DNA from: Parasponia andersonii
Taxonomy: Eukaryota; Streptophyta; Magnoliopsida; Rosales; Cannabaceae
Direction: 5' to 3'
Length of the DNA stretch: 64,000 bases
NCBI GenBank assembly: GCA_002914805.1
Contig: JXTB01000024.1
Coordinates: 643,525 to 707,524 of the forward strand
In this document: positions 49,196-61,300 of the stretch, piece after piece
Layout of the letters: each line of letters begins with the position of its first letter
Position numbering within the stretch: position 1 is the first letter of the stretch
The notes under the pieces: model-generated
What the model saw: the letters and a program-made list of their open reading frames with translations, nothing else
What the model was told of the DNA's origin: nothing
Databases searched by the model: none
Position numbers and translations under genes: made by a program

Positions 49196-49492
49196 TGAAG
49201 ATGGTCAGGAGTGTATTCTAGCATGGTTATAGTAGTGAATCCTTTGTTTAAGATGCTTAGCTTTTGTTTGTTTTTATGTAACCAGCGTAGATAAATTAAA
49301 TTCTCTAGTTATATTACCACTGTACTAGTAGCCCGTATCTTTATAGAGGATTTGATTAAGAACTATAGTTTGGTATATATGAAATTGAGGTCTAACAGTG
49401 GTGACTTGATTTTTTTAAAATATCTCTTGATTATTGTTATTTTAGAATACTTAGTGGATTATTCCTCCACTAGATATGGGAAAGATTCTATA

Positions 49493-49526
<34 letters not shown>

Positions 49527-50734
49527 AAGCTGATCAGAGAGGTTTGAGTATGTCTAATTGAATGATACTTTCTAAGTCCTTTGAATTGGCAATTTTGTTT
49601 CAGAAAAGATTGCTTGCTTGGTAATTTGAATTCTCCTGATTGAGAATATTTTAACATGTACATTTTCATGTCAAATATAATAATAAAAAAAAAGGGAAAA
49701 TGGCATAGCCTGCGTGATGATCAAAGAATTTGTATGTTGTTAAATAGCAGGGATGTGTCAATAATATCTTGAGCAAAGAGCATTTCACTAGCAAAGTCTT
49801 GGAAAGCTTCGAAGTGAAGTAAGTAAAGTACTCAACTGGCAACACAAGAATTATGTGCTATGTGAGTGTCTATTATGATTATACGCTTTACATTCATTCC
49901 AATTATAAGCATGATCATTAGCAAATTCGATTTCAGCATACATGCTTGGCATTCTCAGTGTGATATTATCATGTACACCATCAGACCATACATATTTTAT
50001 GAAAGTTTAAGAGAGATAATAAGTTTCTAAAATGCCTTAGTGTCATTGTGTAAGACTACTTAATTACCACAGAAAAGTTTAGACCATGTAATTTTCAGAA
50101 TGTTTTGTGTCACTGTTATGGGGAAGCGGAGAAAAAAAATATAATTACAATTTCAGAGTGGCAGCCCCAGGAGAGGGGCAAGTTTGACGGGATTAGTCAG
50201 AAGGTTTGCCATAATATTCCTCCTCCAAATTATATAATAGACTATTCTACAGTCTCGGGCCGCCTTATCTCTTGAGCTCGACAGGGGTAATAATGGAGTA
50301 AGCTTAGTGATGAGCCCCACTGTGGTAAGAGTCAATGGAGAGGAGAACCCACGGGATATCATCAGTTTAAAAAGCACTACAGGCATGGTGTCGAACCGAA
50401 TAGTGGGCACAAGACAGGAAAAGGTTTAAAGGAAAATATTTATACGAAAACATTTAAGCAAGCATGGCCATACATTTAGTTTATATCATTGAGCAACATA
50501 TTATCCATTACTTTACTTATTGAGCTGTAGCTTATTGTAGTCTTGTGTTACAGGTAATGATTGAGATGAAAGCATGAGCTTGTGAGCTAGAGTAGAGACC
50601 CAACCTTGGTGTTGTACATATGGATATTTTGACCACATGTAGGGGCCTAATTTGTGTATTTTGGGATGTTTTGTAGTCTCTCAATAAAGTTATTTTTAGT
50701 TTGCTTCTTCTGGCACCTATTACTATCTTTCGTT

Positions 50735-50789
<55 letters not shown>

Positions 50790-50977
50790 TAATCCACACT
50801 ATGTTTGTAAATAAAGTCAGTTATCTATAGAGTTTTAAAGAAAATAAAAAGTTCAAATTGGCCCGTATTTTTGAAAAAAAAATTACAGGAATTATTTTCT
50901 AAAAATAACGCTTTGTAAATATAAAGTTAATAAATTTCCACTAGTAGTAGGTGGACAGCTTAGGGTGTTATAATGAT
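48222..50977. mobile_element. Solo LTR (2.7 kb) inserted in the inner copia element
   Basis: The block 48227-50972 starts TGTGACACTC and ends GGGTGTTATA and is flanked by ATGAT on both sides (48222-48226 and 50973-50977). Terminal TGTGACAC/GTGTTA(T/C)A ends and a 5-bp duplication are typical of an LTR. There is no second LTR or pol, so it is probably a solo LTR of a Ty3-type family. It contains a poly-A run (49496-49525), AT microsatellites (49154-49193 and 50739-50789) and AATAAA near 50683. Confidence 0.75.
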
Positions 50978-52190
50978 AGTCATATCGAATGTATCTTGTA
51001 ATAACATAATTATCTCATAATTATAAAAATCCCTTTTATTACATAAAATATTACCATAATTATCTCATAATTATTAATATTTTATGTCAAGTACCACTAC
51101 ACAAAATACTACCATAATTAGCTCATAATTAAAATATTTTATTTATCAAAAATAAAATATTTTAATCTCATTAAAATCAAGCTCCAATTTCCTTAAAAAT
51201 CATGAAAATAAATAATTATCCTTATAGTATTATTATTCTTTTNTCTTTTAATTAATCCTAATTAATTAGAAACTTATAACTCAAATAATATTTCTATATT
51301 GATATAGTATTTATATCTAATTATAATCAAATAATTCTAATAATTAAATAAAGATCATAAATTTAATTATAATAGAAAACTAATCATTATAAATTTCTAT
51401 AATTAATTAAAATTATTTAATTATAAAGGATATAACTTCTAATTGATTAATTATATTAATTAATTACCTAATTAATCTTATTAATTAGCAGAGTTACTAA
51501 TCAAATTAGTTACCCTAACTTTATTTTAATTATAATAATTAAAATAGTTACTAAATAAATAGTTATTACAATTACTATTGAATGTTATTCTAATTAAATT
51601 TAAATCTTTTCTATCACAATTAATCTTATTAATTACGAATTTAAATAATTTATGGATAGTAATTATTTAAATCTAATCTAATTAGATTTTAGTTTCAAAT
51701 TTAAATTCAAAACTATATCCTAATTTAAATCAAAATTTAAATTAAGGACAATTACTAAATTTAAATTATTTAAATTTAAACTATCGTGATTTATAGATAA
51801 TTATCTAATCATATTTAATCATATTAGATATAAAATTCATTTGAATAGTGGTTATCTATTTAAATTCAAAATTTAAATAGAAATAGATAGAAAATCTTAT
51901 CTAATTTTAAAAATTAGTAGATATCTTATTCAAATTCAAAATAAGCATTAGATTTATCAGGATAATATCTTATCACATCTAATCTCATTAAATATCTGAA
52001 TTAATTTGAATAATCATTATTTATTTAAATTCAAATTTTAAATATAGAGATAATATATGAAATCTTATCTAATTTAAAAAATTAGTAAATATCCTACTTG
52101 AATTTAAATTAATTATTAGATAATATCATAATTATCTAATAAATTTAAATTTGTATTATCTATTTAAATTCAAAATTTAAAGATAATGTA
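50978..52190. other. Extremely AT-rich tract in the inner copia element
   Basis: It consists of low-complexity TAATTAATTA and AAATTTAAAT words, with no coding sequence. The single N at 51243 lies here. It continues the internal region of the inner copia element after the solo LTR. Confidence 0.75.
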
Positions 52191-52194
52191 AGAA

Positions 52195-52440
52195 AAGAGC
52201 AGTGACGAGGTGTTGTTGCCTGGCTTTTCGTGCGCGCTAGGTGTGCTAGCGCAGCATGTAGGCGGCGCACAGTAGGCCACACCATTGGCGTGTGTTGGCC
52301 ACCCGCAAGTGCAGCAGAGGCCATTCCATAGGCACGTGCATAGCCCGCGTGTAAGCATAGCACGGGCCACGCGTTGGTGCACTGCGCGCATCAGCCATAC
52401 ACAGGCTGCCTGAGACAGCCCGCACATGCATGCGACCATG
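52195..52440. other. GC-rich block in the leader of the inner copia element
   Basis: About 245 bases of GC-rich sequence stand between AT-rich sequences, with repeated GGCCAC, GTGCGC and CGCG words and a perfect 7-base-arm hairpin (GCGCTAG at 52234-52240, CTAGCGC at 52246-52252). On the element's own (minus) strand it begins about 320 bases after the primer-binding site. Open frames across it look like by-products of composition. Confidence 0.7.
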
Positions 52441-52748
52441 TTGGTTGAAATATTTTTTTAAAATGCTGAAATAATTTAAAACAATATCCAAAATTTCTAA
52501 AAAAAATTCAGATTTTCAAACTTTTGAAATATGTTCATGAATCTATTAAACATAAAATTTAAGAATACCTAAACCAAATTTTGCTAAAATCACAATCCAC
52601 ATGTTTTCTCACCATATAAGAATCAATAGTATACGTAATTAAATATCATTCATCATTATGAATCATTTAACTACCATAAATAAAAATTGCTTAAACTCAA
52701 TCACATAACCTAGATCATAAAACTAGGTCAATATTATTATAAACTTAT

Positions 52749-52761
52749 GCTCTTGATACCA
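52749..52761 (-). other. Primer-binding site of the inner copia element
   Basis: The minus strand reads TGGTATCAAGAGC two bases inside the 5' LTR, the same initiator-Met-tRNA type as in the outer element. Confidence 0.88.
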
Positions 52762-52763
52762 AT

Positions 52764-54551
52764 TGATGGTAAATTGACCTAACATTTAGAAAAAAATTAT
52801 ACATGCATGCAAACCATGGAAAAACACATGATCTCATCATAAACGCAGCAGAAAGGTTAGCGGATTTAGGTTTTAAAATTTTTACGTGATAATAGTTTTC
52901 TTAACCATAAAACATGCATATATCAATTATAAGATCATGTATAACATAAATCAAATCTAGATACATAAACCTTAGAGAAGAAACTAAGGTTTACCTCTTA
53001 TAGCATGCTCCTCCTTGATCTCTTTATTGATGGTGATCAAATCTCCAGTCCTAGATTGCTTCGGCTCTTGGATGATGAGGCGAGTAGGCACCAATCCTAC
53101 GTTGGAGAACAATTAAAAACACCTTCTTGATCTTTTGGAATACAAGAAAGTGAGATGAGACTATGAGATTGCAAGAAACTTTTTCTCTCTTTTTCTCACT
53201 GTAGTTGGTGTAGAGCACCTCTCTTTCTCTCTCTGTGTTTCACGTGTAACTTTACTAGGATTACTATGCAATTGTTTTTCTCATATATCTCATATATATA
53301 GGGGCTAAAACTGCTAATCCTAGTCTAACTAGGATTGGACTTATTTTCCAATTTGGACTTTGGGTGTATTTTTATAAATATGTCCAACTCATGAAATTTA
53401 TTTATAAAATAATAACTTCTATATAGAATCATTATTTTACACAATTTTATGAAACTAATTTCACAAATACCACCAACAAATTAATGAGTTTTGTTGAGTT
53501 AGACAAGGGGCCTAATAGATCCAAATAATCTAAGCTCTAATAATATAATAAATACATAATAATTTTTATTATGGTATTTATATAAATCCTATTTATAAAT
53601 GGAATACTCCATTAAAAGCTCAATACTGCACTATTAGATTAAATGTCATACATTTTATAGAGATTTAATCAACTAGCTTTGATTAACCGATCCATCTAGC
53701 ATATTCTATACCACATATAGAATCCCTATACAATGCCATAGTTGGATAGGTAAAATTACTGTAATACCCCTCTAATACATATTTATCTTTAAGTTACCAT
53801 CTTTCTATCAAGGAATAATGTTGTTGATAATTTTATTCTCAATAGCCATTTAGACAAAATTATCAACCAATTTACAAAGTGAATACTAAGATCTTAGATT
53901 TAATTATTCCATGAATTTTGAAAGACTTTAAAGTGGTATTAATGTATAGTGTTCTTAACTATTTGGTTTTCCCATCAATTCATAAGCCATAGCCTTCAAT
54001 ATGCTAGTTCGTCTCTAATTTTATAGAGGCTAGTCTTTTAACAAGTCAAAAAACTACAACCCATGAAAGCAAGTCCAGTCAAACGTCAAGGATTAAGATC
54101 TATATGTTAAGAGCTAGTTTGTGGTAATATAAGAATTGAGTTACGACACTTTAATTTTTTATATTATCTGGTCCAGTTTAATACACATAAGTTATTTATA
54201 TTATACTAGTATTTCTATCAAAAGTCAGACACTTTAATGATTTGAGACACATTATTCTCGTTGAGATAGACAAACACTATAATCTTAAGTAAATAAAGTA
54301 TTCCATCTTTATTTATAAATTGTGAACTAATTAATTTAGACTTAGATAAAGAAACAAGTCTCCCCATAATTAACACTTAATCATGTTTATTTCTTTTATA
54401 ACAAATAAAGTCATAGAATCGTTTTTAGATAAATAAACTATTCAATTGAGACAGTTTAATCTAGTAAATATCATAATTATATATAGGAGAAAGTTGTTTA
54501 TACTAAAAGGGTAAAATTAAAAATTTGCTTTTTAGGGCAAATATCCCAACA
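52764..54551 (-). repeat. Right LTR (5' LTR) of the inner copia element
   Basis: It starts TGATGGTAAATT and ends AAATATCCCAACA on the plus strand. It matches 43051-44843 and is followed by the target duplication ACTTA (54552-54556). Confidence 0.95.
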
Positions 54552-55379
54552 ACTTAATGACACCATGTTTTGGCAAATGAGAAGAATTGATAATAGAGAT
54601 GTCTTCTCTTTAGTTTCTACTAAAGATACCTTATTGATTTTGTGGCAGTTATTATTATGTTGACTTAGAACTTTATTAAATAGACGTAAGAACTAAAGTT
54701 TTGAATGAAGTTTGAGTATTTACATGGCTCATCTGATTGGTTTTGAGGTAACTGGTAATGAACACTTAATTTATTATATCCATAATTCTACTTATAGATC
54801 GAATATGATATCAAAATAGTGGTACTATAAATTTGATGAAACTATCACTACAAATGCGTTTTGGAGAATGTTGTTGATCAATGTGTATATCTGAGGATCA
54901 TTAGGAGCAATTACATATTTATTATTTTATATGTTATAGATATTGTGTTCACATTTAAAGATTATGACCTGATATGTGAGACAAATAATTATTGATTAGC
55001 TATATAGATATGAAAAATCTCAGAAAAGCCTCGTATGTTCTAGATATATAATTTTTTCATGTAGTTCTAATGGCATTTTGGTTTGTCTCAAAAATCTATA
55101 TTAATCATGTTCTTTATAGATATCTAGTCCTGGATATTGTTATTCTTACTAGAAAGCACTAATTCTAAAATGTGACAAATTATGAAAGGCCGAAATTCTA
55201 TTAGTTGATTTGAGAAAGATCATATAAGATTAGGCCCTATACGTCTACTGTTAGTAGCTTGGTGTGTATATATACTCGAGTATACACATGCCATGACGTT
55301 TTATTTATTTTGGGTATGCCGGTTAGGTACTTAAGTAATTTTTTTTGGGTACTTAGAATCTTATCTTATGATTGATTCA

Positions 55380-55800
55380 TCGGCAGACTAACATTCATGA
55401 CATAGTTGGATCTTGTGATGCTGAGATTTTAGGCTACATGGATGATAAAAGTTCATCTCTGTGAACATTATAATGATGATAGGTGGATATTTTATGTAAT
55501 TTAATGTCAATTAGATATTTATAGCTACCTCGTCCATCGAGACAGAATTTTTGTGGCATGTTATGAGGCTACGAATTATGAAATTTGATGTGAAACTTTG
55601 TTTCAATATTCATAGTAGTTCACTCTGTTTAAGGTTATTGAAACTTTATGGTTATAATTCCACATCTCTATCTTTCTCTTGGAACTCGAGGAATATTGTT
55701 AGCTCTAATTTTATTAATATACAATTCCTATTTGTTAGAGAAAAAGTTGTAGAGCCCTCATTTCTGTTGAGAACACGTATATGGATAACATATTGACGAA
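55380..55800 (+). pseudogene. RNase H remnant of the outer copia element
   Basis: The plus strand shows, in order, a TSSIETEF motif (compare the usual STMEAEF of copia RNase H) and INIQFLFVREKV (compare HIDIKYHFVREKV), as expected at the end of copia pol. It lies about 500 bases before the right LTR. It is broken. Confidence 0.75.
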
Positions 55801-56275
55801 TCCACTAGTGAAAGGCTGACCTTTTGTGTATTTTGAGAACATGCATCCCATGAGAAATTGTTAGGAGTCTTAGTTGTATTAGACTAGTGGGAGTTCATCG
55901 CCATCCATATATGATAAACATGTTGTTGATTGATGTAGATTGCTTATGTTTTATGTAATACATGCATGCTTTAGATCCTAGTCACCTTTTATGATGTGCG
56001 CACACATGTTCATTTGATGAATAACATATTGATTAGAGATAACAAGCTTTTAGTCTCAATATGGGTAATGTCAGTTAATCCATGTACGAGAATTGTCGCC
56101 ATGCTTTGTGTATCTCTAGCATCTTATTATGTATGATACTTGTATTCTATCGATTCAGTATTATGCATGATTAGTTTTGTAGTTTTGGCTATTTATATTT
56201 GTAAGAAATTCTTTTATCTTGACATATTATAATTAAGTAATTATTTTATATGACTATACCGACCAAGTGGGAAAA

Positions 56276-56796
56276 TATTGGAATATTTTGTATGGACTAG
56301 TATAATCACTGGTAACTCACTATATGTCTTAACTAAAGCATATGATGGACAATTATGTGATTATCATTTATGCATGGTATTACTAATAAGTCTATAATGA
56401 GATAGACCACATATCTTAATATATTCGAAGCTTAGGTTTCAAGCTCGTTGGACACTTTAGCCAACCCATTGGGCTAAGGGTATAATCTGCCACATATGTG
56501 AAAAGGTCTACTAGCCAATTCCTTAAGAAAACTAGTCGTTGATCAGTTTGTTGGTGAATGAGTTCTTTTTTGTATGAGTATTTGGCAGAGACCTCAAGAG
56601 TATCCAAAAGGTATTGAACACTATTATCTTCATGATTCTTCACTTTTTTTTGCAGTACGTAGGCGCCGAAGAGAAGGACAGTGGCCGCTCAAGACTATTA
56701 GTCCACCGTTAGAAGTAATATCCTTTAAATCCTTCGTTAATATACTTTAAGCTTAAATGGATTCTTATTTGATGGTATATGCATATTAATTCAACA
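56276..56796 (+). repeat. Right LTR of the outer copia element
   Basis: This 521-bp LTR starts TATTGGAATATTTTG after a polypurine-type tract and ends TATTAATTCAACA. It matches the left LTR at 39067-39563. Confidence 0.88.
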
Positions 56797-59467
56797 AGTC
56801 GAGTTCAATTTCAAGCAGTCTTTTTAGTGGAAGTCATAATATTTCAGTTATTTGATTAGGATTGATGATAGTCGCTATATTAATTGCGTCTGAGTACGTA
56901 GACACCTCAAACGATTCCAAAGTATCCTTCTTTGATCACATCCGAGAAACCCGTGATTTTGAATAATGGGATCAAGAATATATGACTAATCCCAGTTTAA
57001 TTTGGTTATTTATGTTTAGCTTAATGCCATTAATATATTATTATCACAAAATTAAGAACCATAAGTGGAAGGTAAGACCCTGATATTTGTTGCCTATAGA
57101 TATATTTTTTTCTCAATTACCCGACACTATGAAGTTTTTCGATAAATATCTAGGTTGTGGTAAGCCAGTACTCATTGGTCCTATAAAAAATGATCATTGT
57201 ACATTTTGTGATTTGACCAAATCCGTCACAGAGAGATATTGTACATTATTATCAAAATTTTGTGACCTATAGTACAATGAGGGGAGTGTTGTTGAACAAG
57301 AAATTGTGAGAGTGATTTTTTTATTTTAAATTTTATAATTAAGAAGGTGTGAAAAGTTTAACTTATAGTTCCGGCTTTGGCAAAGTCCTACAAATAGCTG
57401 CCACCTTGAAATAAATTCAGAAAAAAAAAAAAAAGTACCGTGAAGGGATGTGAAGAGGTTTAGGGTCCATTTGCGATTGCTTTTGGATGAATGCTTTTAA
57501 TTTTTAAAAGTGGTTCAGAAAAATATGGAAGAAAGAAGCGATCAGCGAATTCCACTTTGGATAGTAGATTAAAAAAGCTCACGTGTAATTGCTATATTAT
57601 AAACAAAATTTTAAAAGCAAGATAAGGGAGGTTTCTGCAAATTTGATTCTTTTTCTGTCATACAAATTTTTTGAAGTATTATTTTATGCCACACGTAATT
57701 TATATTTTTCCAAATACTTCTAAAACAACAGAGTACATTTGAAATTAATTTACCCAACGTCTAATTTTTCTTTTTTTTTTTTTGGTCACAAATGCTTTTG
57801 CCTACCGCCCAGTTATAGCACAACTTCACATCACAATATAACAATACCAAATTAGTCCTGAGATTGCATCCGTTACCACAATCCATAGAATCAATCATAT
57901 CATTAATTACTTTTTGCTAATTTTGTGGGCACATGCTTTCCTTATCAAGAGAGGAATTAGTTTTAGTTGCTATAAATTATCGCACTAAAGATTATATCAC
58001 TTAAAATACAATATGTATTTGATTCTATTTGAATTTATCATTTTTTTTTGTTGCTAAAATGTCAATAATACCTCCAATGTTACAAGGTTATAAAATTGTG
58101 CTTGAGTTTAGCTTAATCCTCCTAAAAAATGGTAAGCACCCATCAGGTCATACTAATTAGGTTGGCAATTTGTGTTAATTATCATGTCAGTCAAATTGAC
58201 ATAATTATGACACGGTACAATAATATTCCTTGATTTGATTTGACCATGAATGTATTAAAAATTAAAAAGTAAACTTATGTTTCAATACTATACAATGAAT
58301 AAATGTGTAACGCGTTGTGACCTATATTACCCATTATTACTTATTTCGCATATTTGATTTGGCCAAAATAAAATGATTATGCAATATTGATATAATTATT
58401 CAAATTTAGCATGATCATTCACTAACTAAGTCAAATTAATAAGTGTTAAAAATAAATAGAAACTACGTTTAAAACATTGAAAAGCTAATTAATCAATTCT
58501 CGAGAAAATTGATCCATCCAAATCAACGAAGAGACCAAATTGGAGGACTTAGCCTAATTAATATTTAACCTAGTTACTATATGCTTGTGTGATTATGCGT
58601 CTCATGTACTCGTAGCTTTATGTACTATTAACTTATCACATGGCTCCAAGCCTCACAAAAAAAAAAAAAAAAAAGAAAAAAAAAGAAAAGAAAGAAAGAA
58701 AGACATATGACAATTCGTAGCTACTTAACATCGATCAAACAAATTGATTGGTGCCTGTGATTTTTTGCGCGTTCTTAATTTTTATTAATACTATTTATTT
58801 TTTTACTTTTTTTTTCAAATTTTGAACCATATACATAACCATGAAAAATTAATAAGAGTTTCTACTAAAAGATGTTAATAATATATATGACAGTGACGAT
58901 TCAATATTTGTGGCCCTAATGATAACACGACAATGACGATTCAATGATATTAGTGGCCATACATGCCTAGGTATCGGGAGACTTGGATGATGATATTATA
59001 TATTATTGGCTTAATAATTTGAACAAGAGAATAGGACAACTTTAATTCATTAATTGATTTATTATCACCAAAGAAGTAATTTTTCTTCTTTTACTTGAAA
59101 ATGGTCTTACTCAGAACTTTTCCACATTAAGAGAAGACAAAGTTACCAAAAGGCAAAAGAGATGCTCATTGTTTAGTGAATCTATTTAATGTAAATTCCT
59201 TTAATCATGAAGTCCAAATTAAGCAGTTTGTTTCTTACTTTTCTTTTGAGTAATTGAGTGACATCAATTTAAAGTCCAGTGTTGACGTGTCAAAATCATG
59301 GTTGAAACCTTAGCCGAACCAATTCTCAACCACGAATCATCTAATACCTCTCCATCGTTGGATCTTGGCCCAACCAATAATTAACCCACCCACCACCATT
59401 TTTCGAGATCTTCTCCATATGTAGACTGTAGATTGAGCTCTCTCTCTTCATCAGAACGGTGAGTAGA
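56797..59467. other. AT-rich intergenic DNA upstream of copy 2
   Basis: No gene is recognisable. It contains a possible MITE (57459-57765), a poly-A/GAAA microsatellite (58657-58702), a near-duplicated short block around 58888-58950 (CAGTGACGATTCAAT-like, twice) and TGACGTGTC (59283-59291), an ACGT-core motif about 300 bases upstream of copy 2. Confidence 0.55.
57459..57765. mobile_element. Possible hAT-like MITE
   Basis: The stretch starts with AGGGTCCATTTGCGATTGC, continues with CTTTTAATTTTTAAAAG and AGCGAATTCCACTTTGG words, and ends near CCCAACGTC. Its look resembles hAT-type MITEs with GGGTCC-rich ends. The inverted end is poorly preserved and no target duplication was found. Confidence 0.3.
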
Positions 59468-59589
59468 TATATATAAGTACACTTACTACAACATTATAAA
59501 TTAATCTCTAGATCAGCATTGTGCTTCAGAACTGAGATCAACCACTATTATTGTATATACGTATATACACATATCTACGTATATCTATC

Positions 59590-60260
59590 ATGAAGGGTGA
59601 CTCTTCGGCCGCTTCATACATTCATTTGGTAATATAAATTTATCACATGTATATTCTATGTATATCATAAACTATGTGTTGCTATTTTTTGTGTACGGTA
59701 CTCTATCTTTGATATTGGTCATGATTTGGTATAGGTGCACCACCTGATAGAGAAATGCTTGATCTTCCGTATGAGTAAAGAGGAGTGCATGGAAGCACTC
59801 TCTAAAAATGCGAACATCAATCCAATCATAACTTCTACTGGTTAGTAGCTAGCTCTTGCTCAAACTCGATTGCTCAATTATAATTCGTTTCATTGTTCCA
59901 ATTACTAATTTGCATGTTTACTTATCATGCATAAAGAAGAATGAGACTAGGCACGAATAACTTGGTTCTTTTTCTCTTTCCATTGATATTTTCCTTTTCC
60001 ATTTCCAAACGTTAGTTCTTTTCTTTACGATCGATTTTTATATACCATATGTATATGATTATGTGTAACATATCATATATGTGTACGTACGTGCAGTTTG
60101 GAATGAACTAGAGAAAGAGAATAAAGAATTCTTCAAGGCATATCAGGCGAAAGTGTCGCAAAGCAAAATAGAAGACAAAAGATTGTCCGAGGAAGAAACA
60201 AATTGTCTATCAGTAGATATAATAGTTTCGGATTCCCCAAAAGGCTCATCGGACGACTAA
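59590..60260 (+). CDS. Small plant-specific protein, TIGR01589/A_thal_3526 family (copy 2)
   Basis: Three exons (59590-59628, 59735-59840, 60097-60260) encode 102 residues. The start MKGDSSAASYIHL is followed by VHHLIEKCLIFRMSKEECMEAL and ITSTVWNELEKENKEFFKAY, then an acidic, Ser-rich tail ending SPKGSSDD. Intron phases (0, then 1) and exon 2 length (106 bases) equal those of copy 1 at 32493-34003; introns are shorter (106 and 256 bp). The tail is eight residues longer overall and more diverged than the core. A TATA box (TATATATAAG, 59468-59477) lies about 115 bases upstream of the ATG. It is a paralogue of copy 1. Function is unknown. Confidence 0.92.
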
Positions 60261-61300
60261 TAAGATGCCCTAATTCGAAAAGGATGTCTTAATTTGGAAA
60301 TTAAGGGCTACTTCTGTCGTGAAGTGGTTATTTTAAATTTAGAATTTTAGAGTATATTAATTACTAATTAGATTTGGCTCCACACCAAAAATATAGTAAA
60401 ATACACGAGTTGAACTATTACCATATATCCCCCAACCCAAAACCACAAAGAAACTAATATTAACGGTTATATTACTTCTATATACATGGTATCTATATAC
60501 ATATGTGGTGGATCATGGGTCGTAATGATATTGGTTTTTGTCCATGCATGATATTGAACCAAATGAAACGAATAGTACTGGTGGAGCTTGTATTATTTGC
60601 ATATATGGTATGCATATCGTCATTCGATCGCGTGCAACCATTTAATTTGCTCTTACTTTATCCTTTCTTTTTATGTTTCTTGGTTTAAATTATTATTATT
60701 GGTTGTAGACATTAAAGATTGTGATGTTTCACTGGGTTTTGATCTTTAATATGCCATGCACTACTCATACAGGCTAGACCATAAATTTATTTGAGTAGGG
60801 CCATTAATCATTAAGGCCAGTTTTTTTGTCTTCTCCGAACTCTCTTTCCCTATTTCCCCTTATGTTTTTATTCCTTTTTTCATATTTCTAAATGGATTAA
60901 TCTATGAATGAGATTGTCCGTACAATTAATTTATGATCCTTTTTCTCGAAATTAGAAAAGTGTGGTGTATTTTTGCTGAACATTACGAATAATGTAGATA
61001 TTCTTTTAAAGTTTTTATAGCAAAATGACTAAAGTTTGGGCCTAATTTAAGTAAATATATATTTTTCAATTATTTTAGCAAAATATTCAGTATATGTGTT
61101 TATATACCAAATATAAAATTTTATATACATTTAAGTACAATTATTGAAATTGGTAAATAAATATATCTATTAAGTGTAAAAATATATATACTTGTACATT
61201 TAGCTATAAAATTTAAAAAATGAACATTTACTTAATCAAATTTAAAATATTGATCATTCACCTAAATTTCTCTTTTTTTTTTTAGTTGTACATACTATGT
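60261..61300. other. 3' flank of copy 2 and intergenic DNA
   Basis: No gene is recognisable. The frame at 60503-60688 looks fortuitous. The sequence is AT-rich with short ATAT stretches. Confidence 0.6.

Larger units (their letters stand above)
43046..54556 (-). mobile_element. Inner Ty1/copia element, minus orientation, with target duplication
   Basis: The element (43051-54551) is flanked by ACTTA on both sides (43046-43050 and 54552-54556). LTRs of about 1.79 kb lie at 43051-44843 and 52764-54551. On the minus strand the order is 5' LTR (right), primer-binding site, internal region, a polypurine-type GACAAGTAGGAGAT and 3' LTR (left), which starts TATTGAAATATTTGCCC. Recognisable coding sequence is limited to the protease-to-integrase part of a copia polyprotein (about 44960-46350). 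A 2.7-kb solo LTR of another family sits inside it. The LTRs differ at roughly one base in ten by eye, so it is older than the gypsy element and younger than its host copia element. The coding part is broken. Confidence 0.94.
39067..56796 (+). mobile_element. Outer Ty1/copia element, plus orientation, interrupted by a second copia element
   Basis: The left LTR (about 39067-39563) is followed by the primer-binding site TGGTATCAAGAGC. The right LTR (56276-56796) is preceded by a polypurine-type GACCAAGTGGGA. The two LTRs share long matching stretches, for example around GGCAGAGACCTCAAGAGTAT (39352 and 56585). The RNase H part (about 55380-55800, with a TSSIETEF motif and IQFLFVREKV) fits copia pol. 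The element is split by the insertion at 43051-54551. Its LTRs are more diverged than those of the inner element, which agrees with an older age. Its left edge is unclear and I found no clean target duplication. It is broken throughout. Confidence 0.88.

Noticed and set aside
52160-52491. Three overlapping minus-strand frames with Cys and Arg across the GC-rich block
   Set aside because: All frames are open because of composition, and none matches gag or any known protein.
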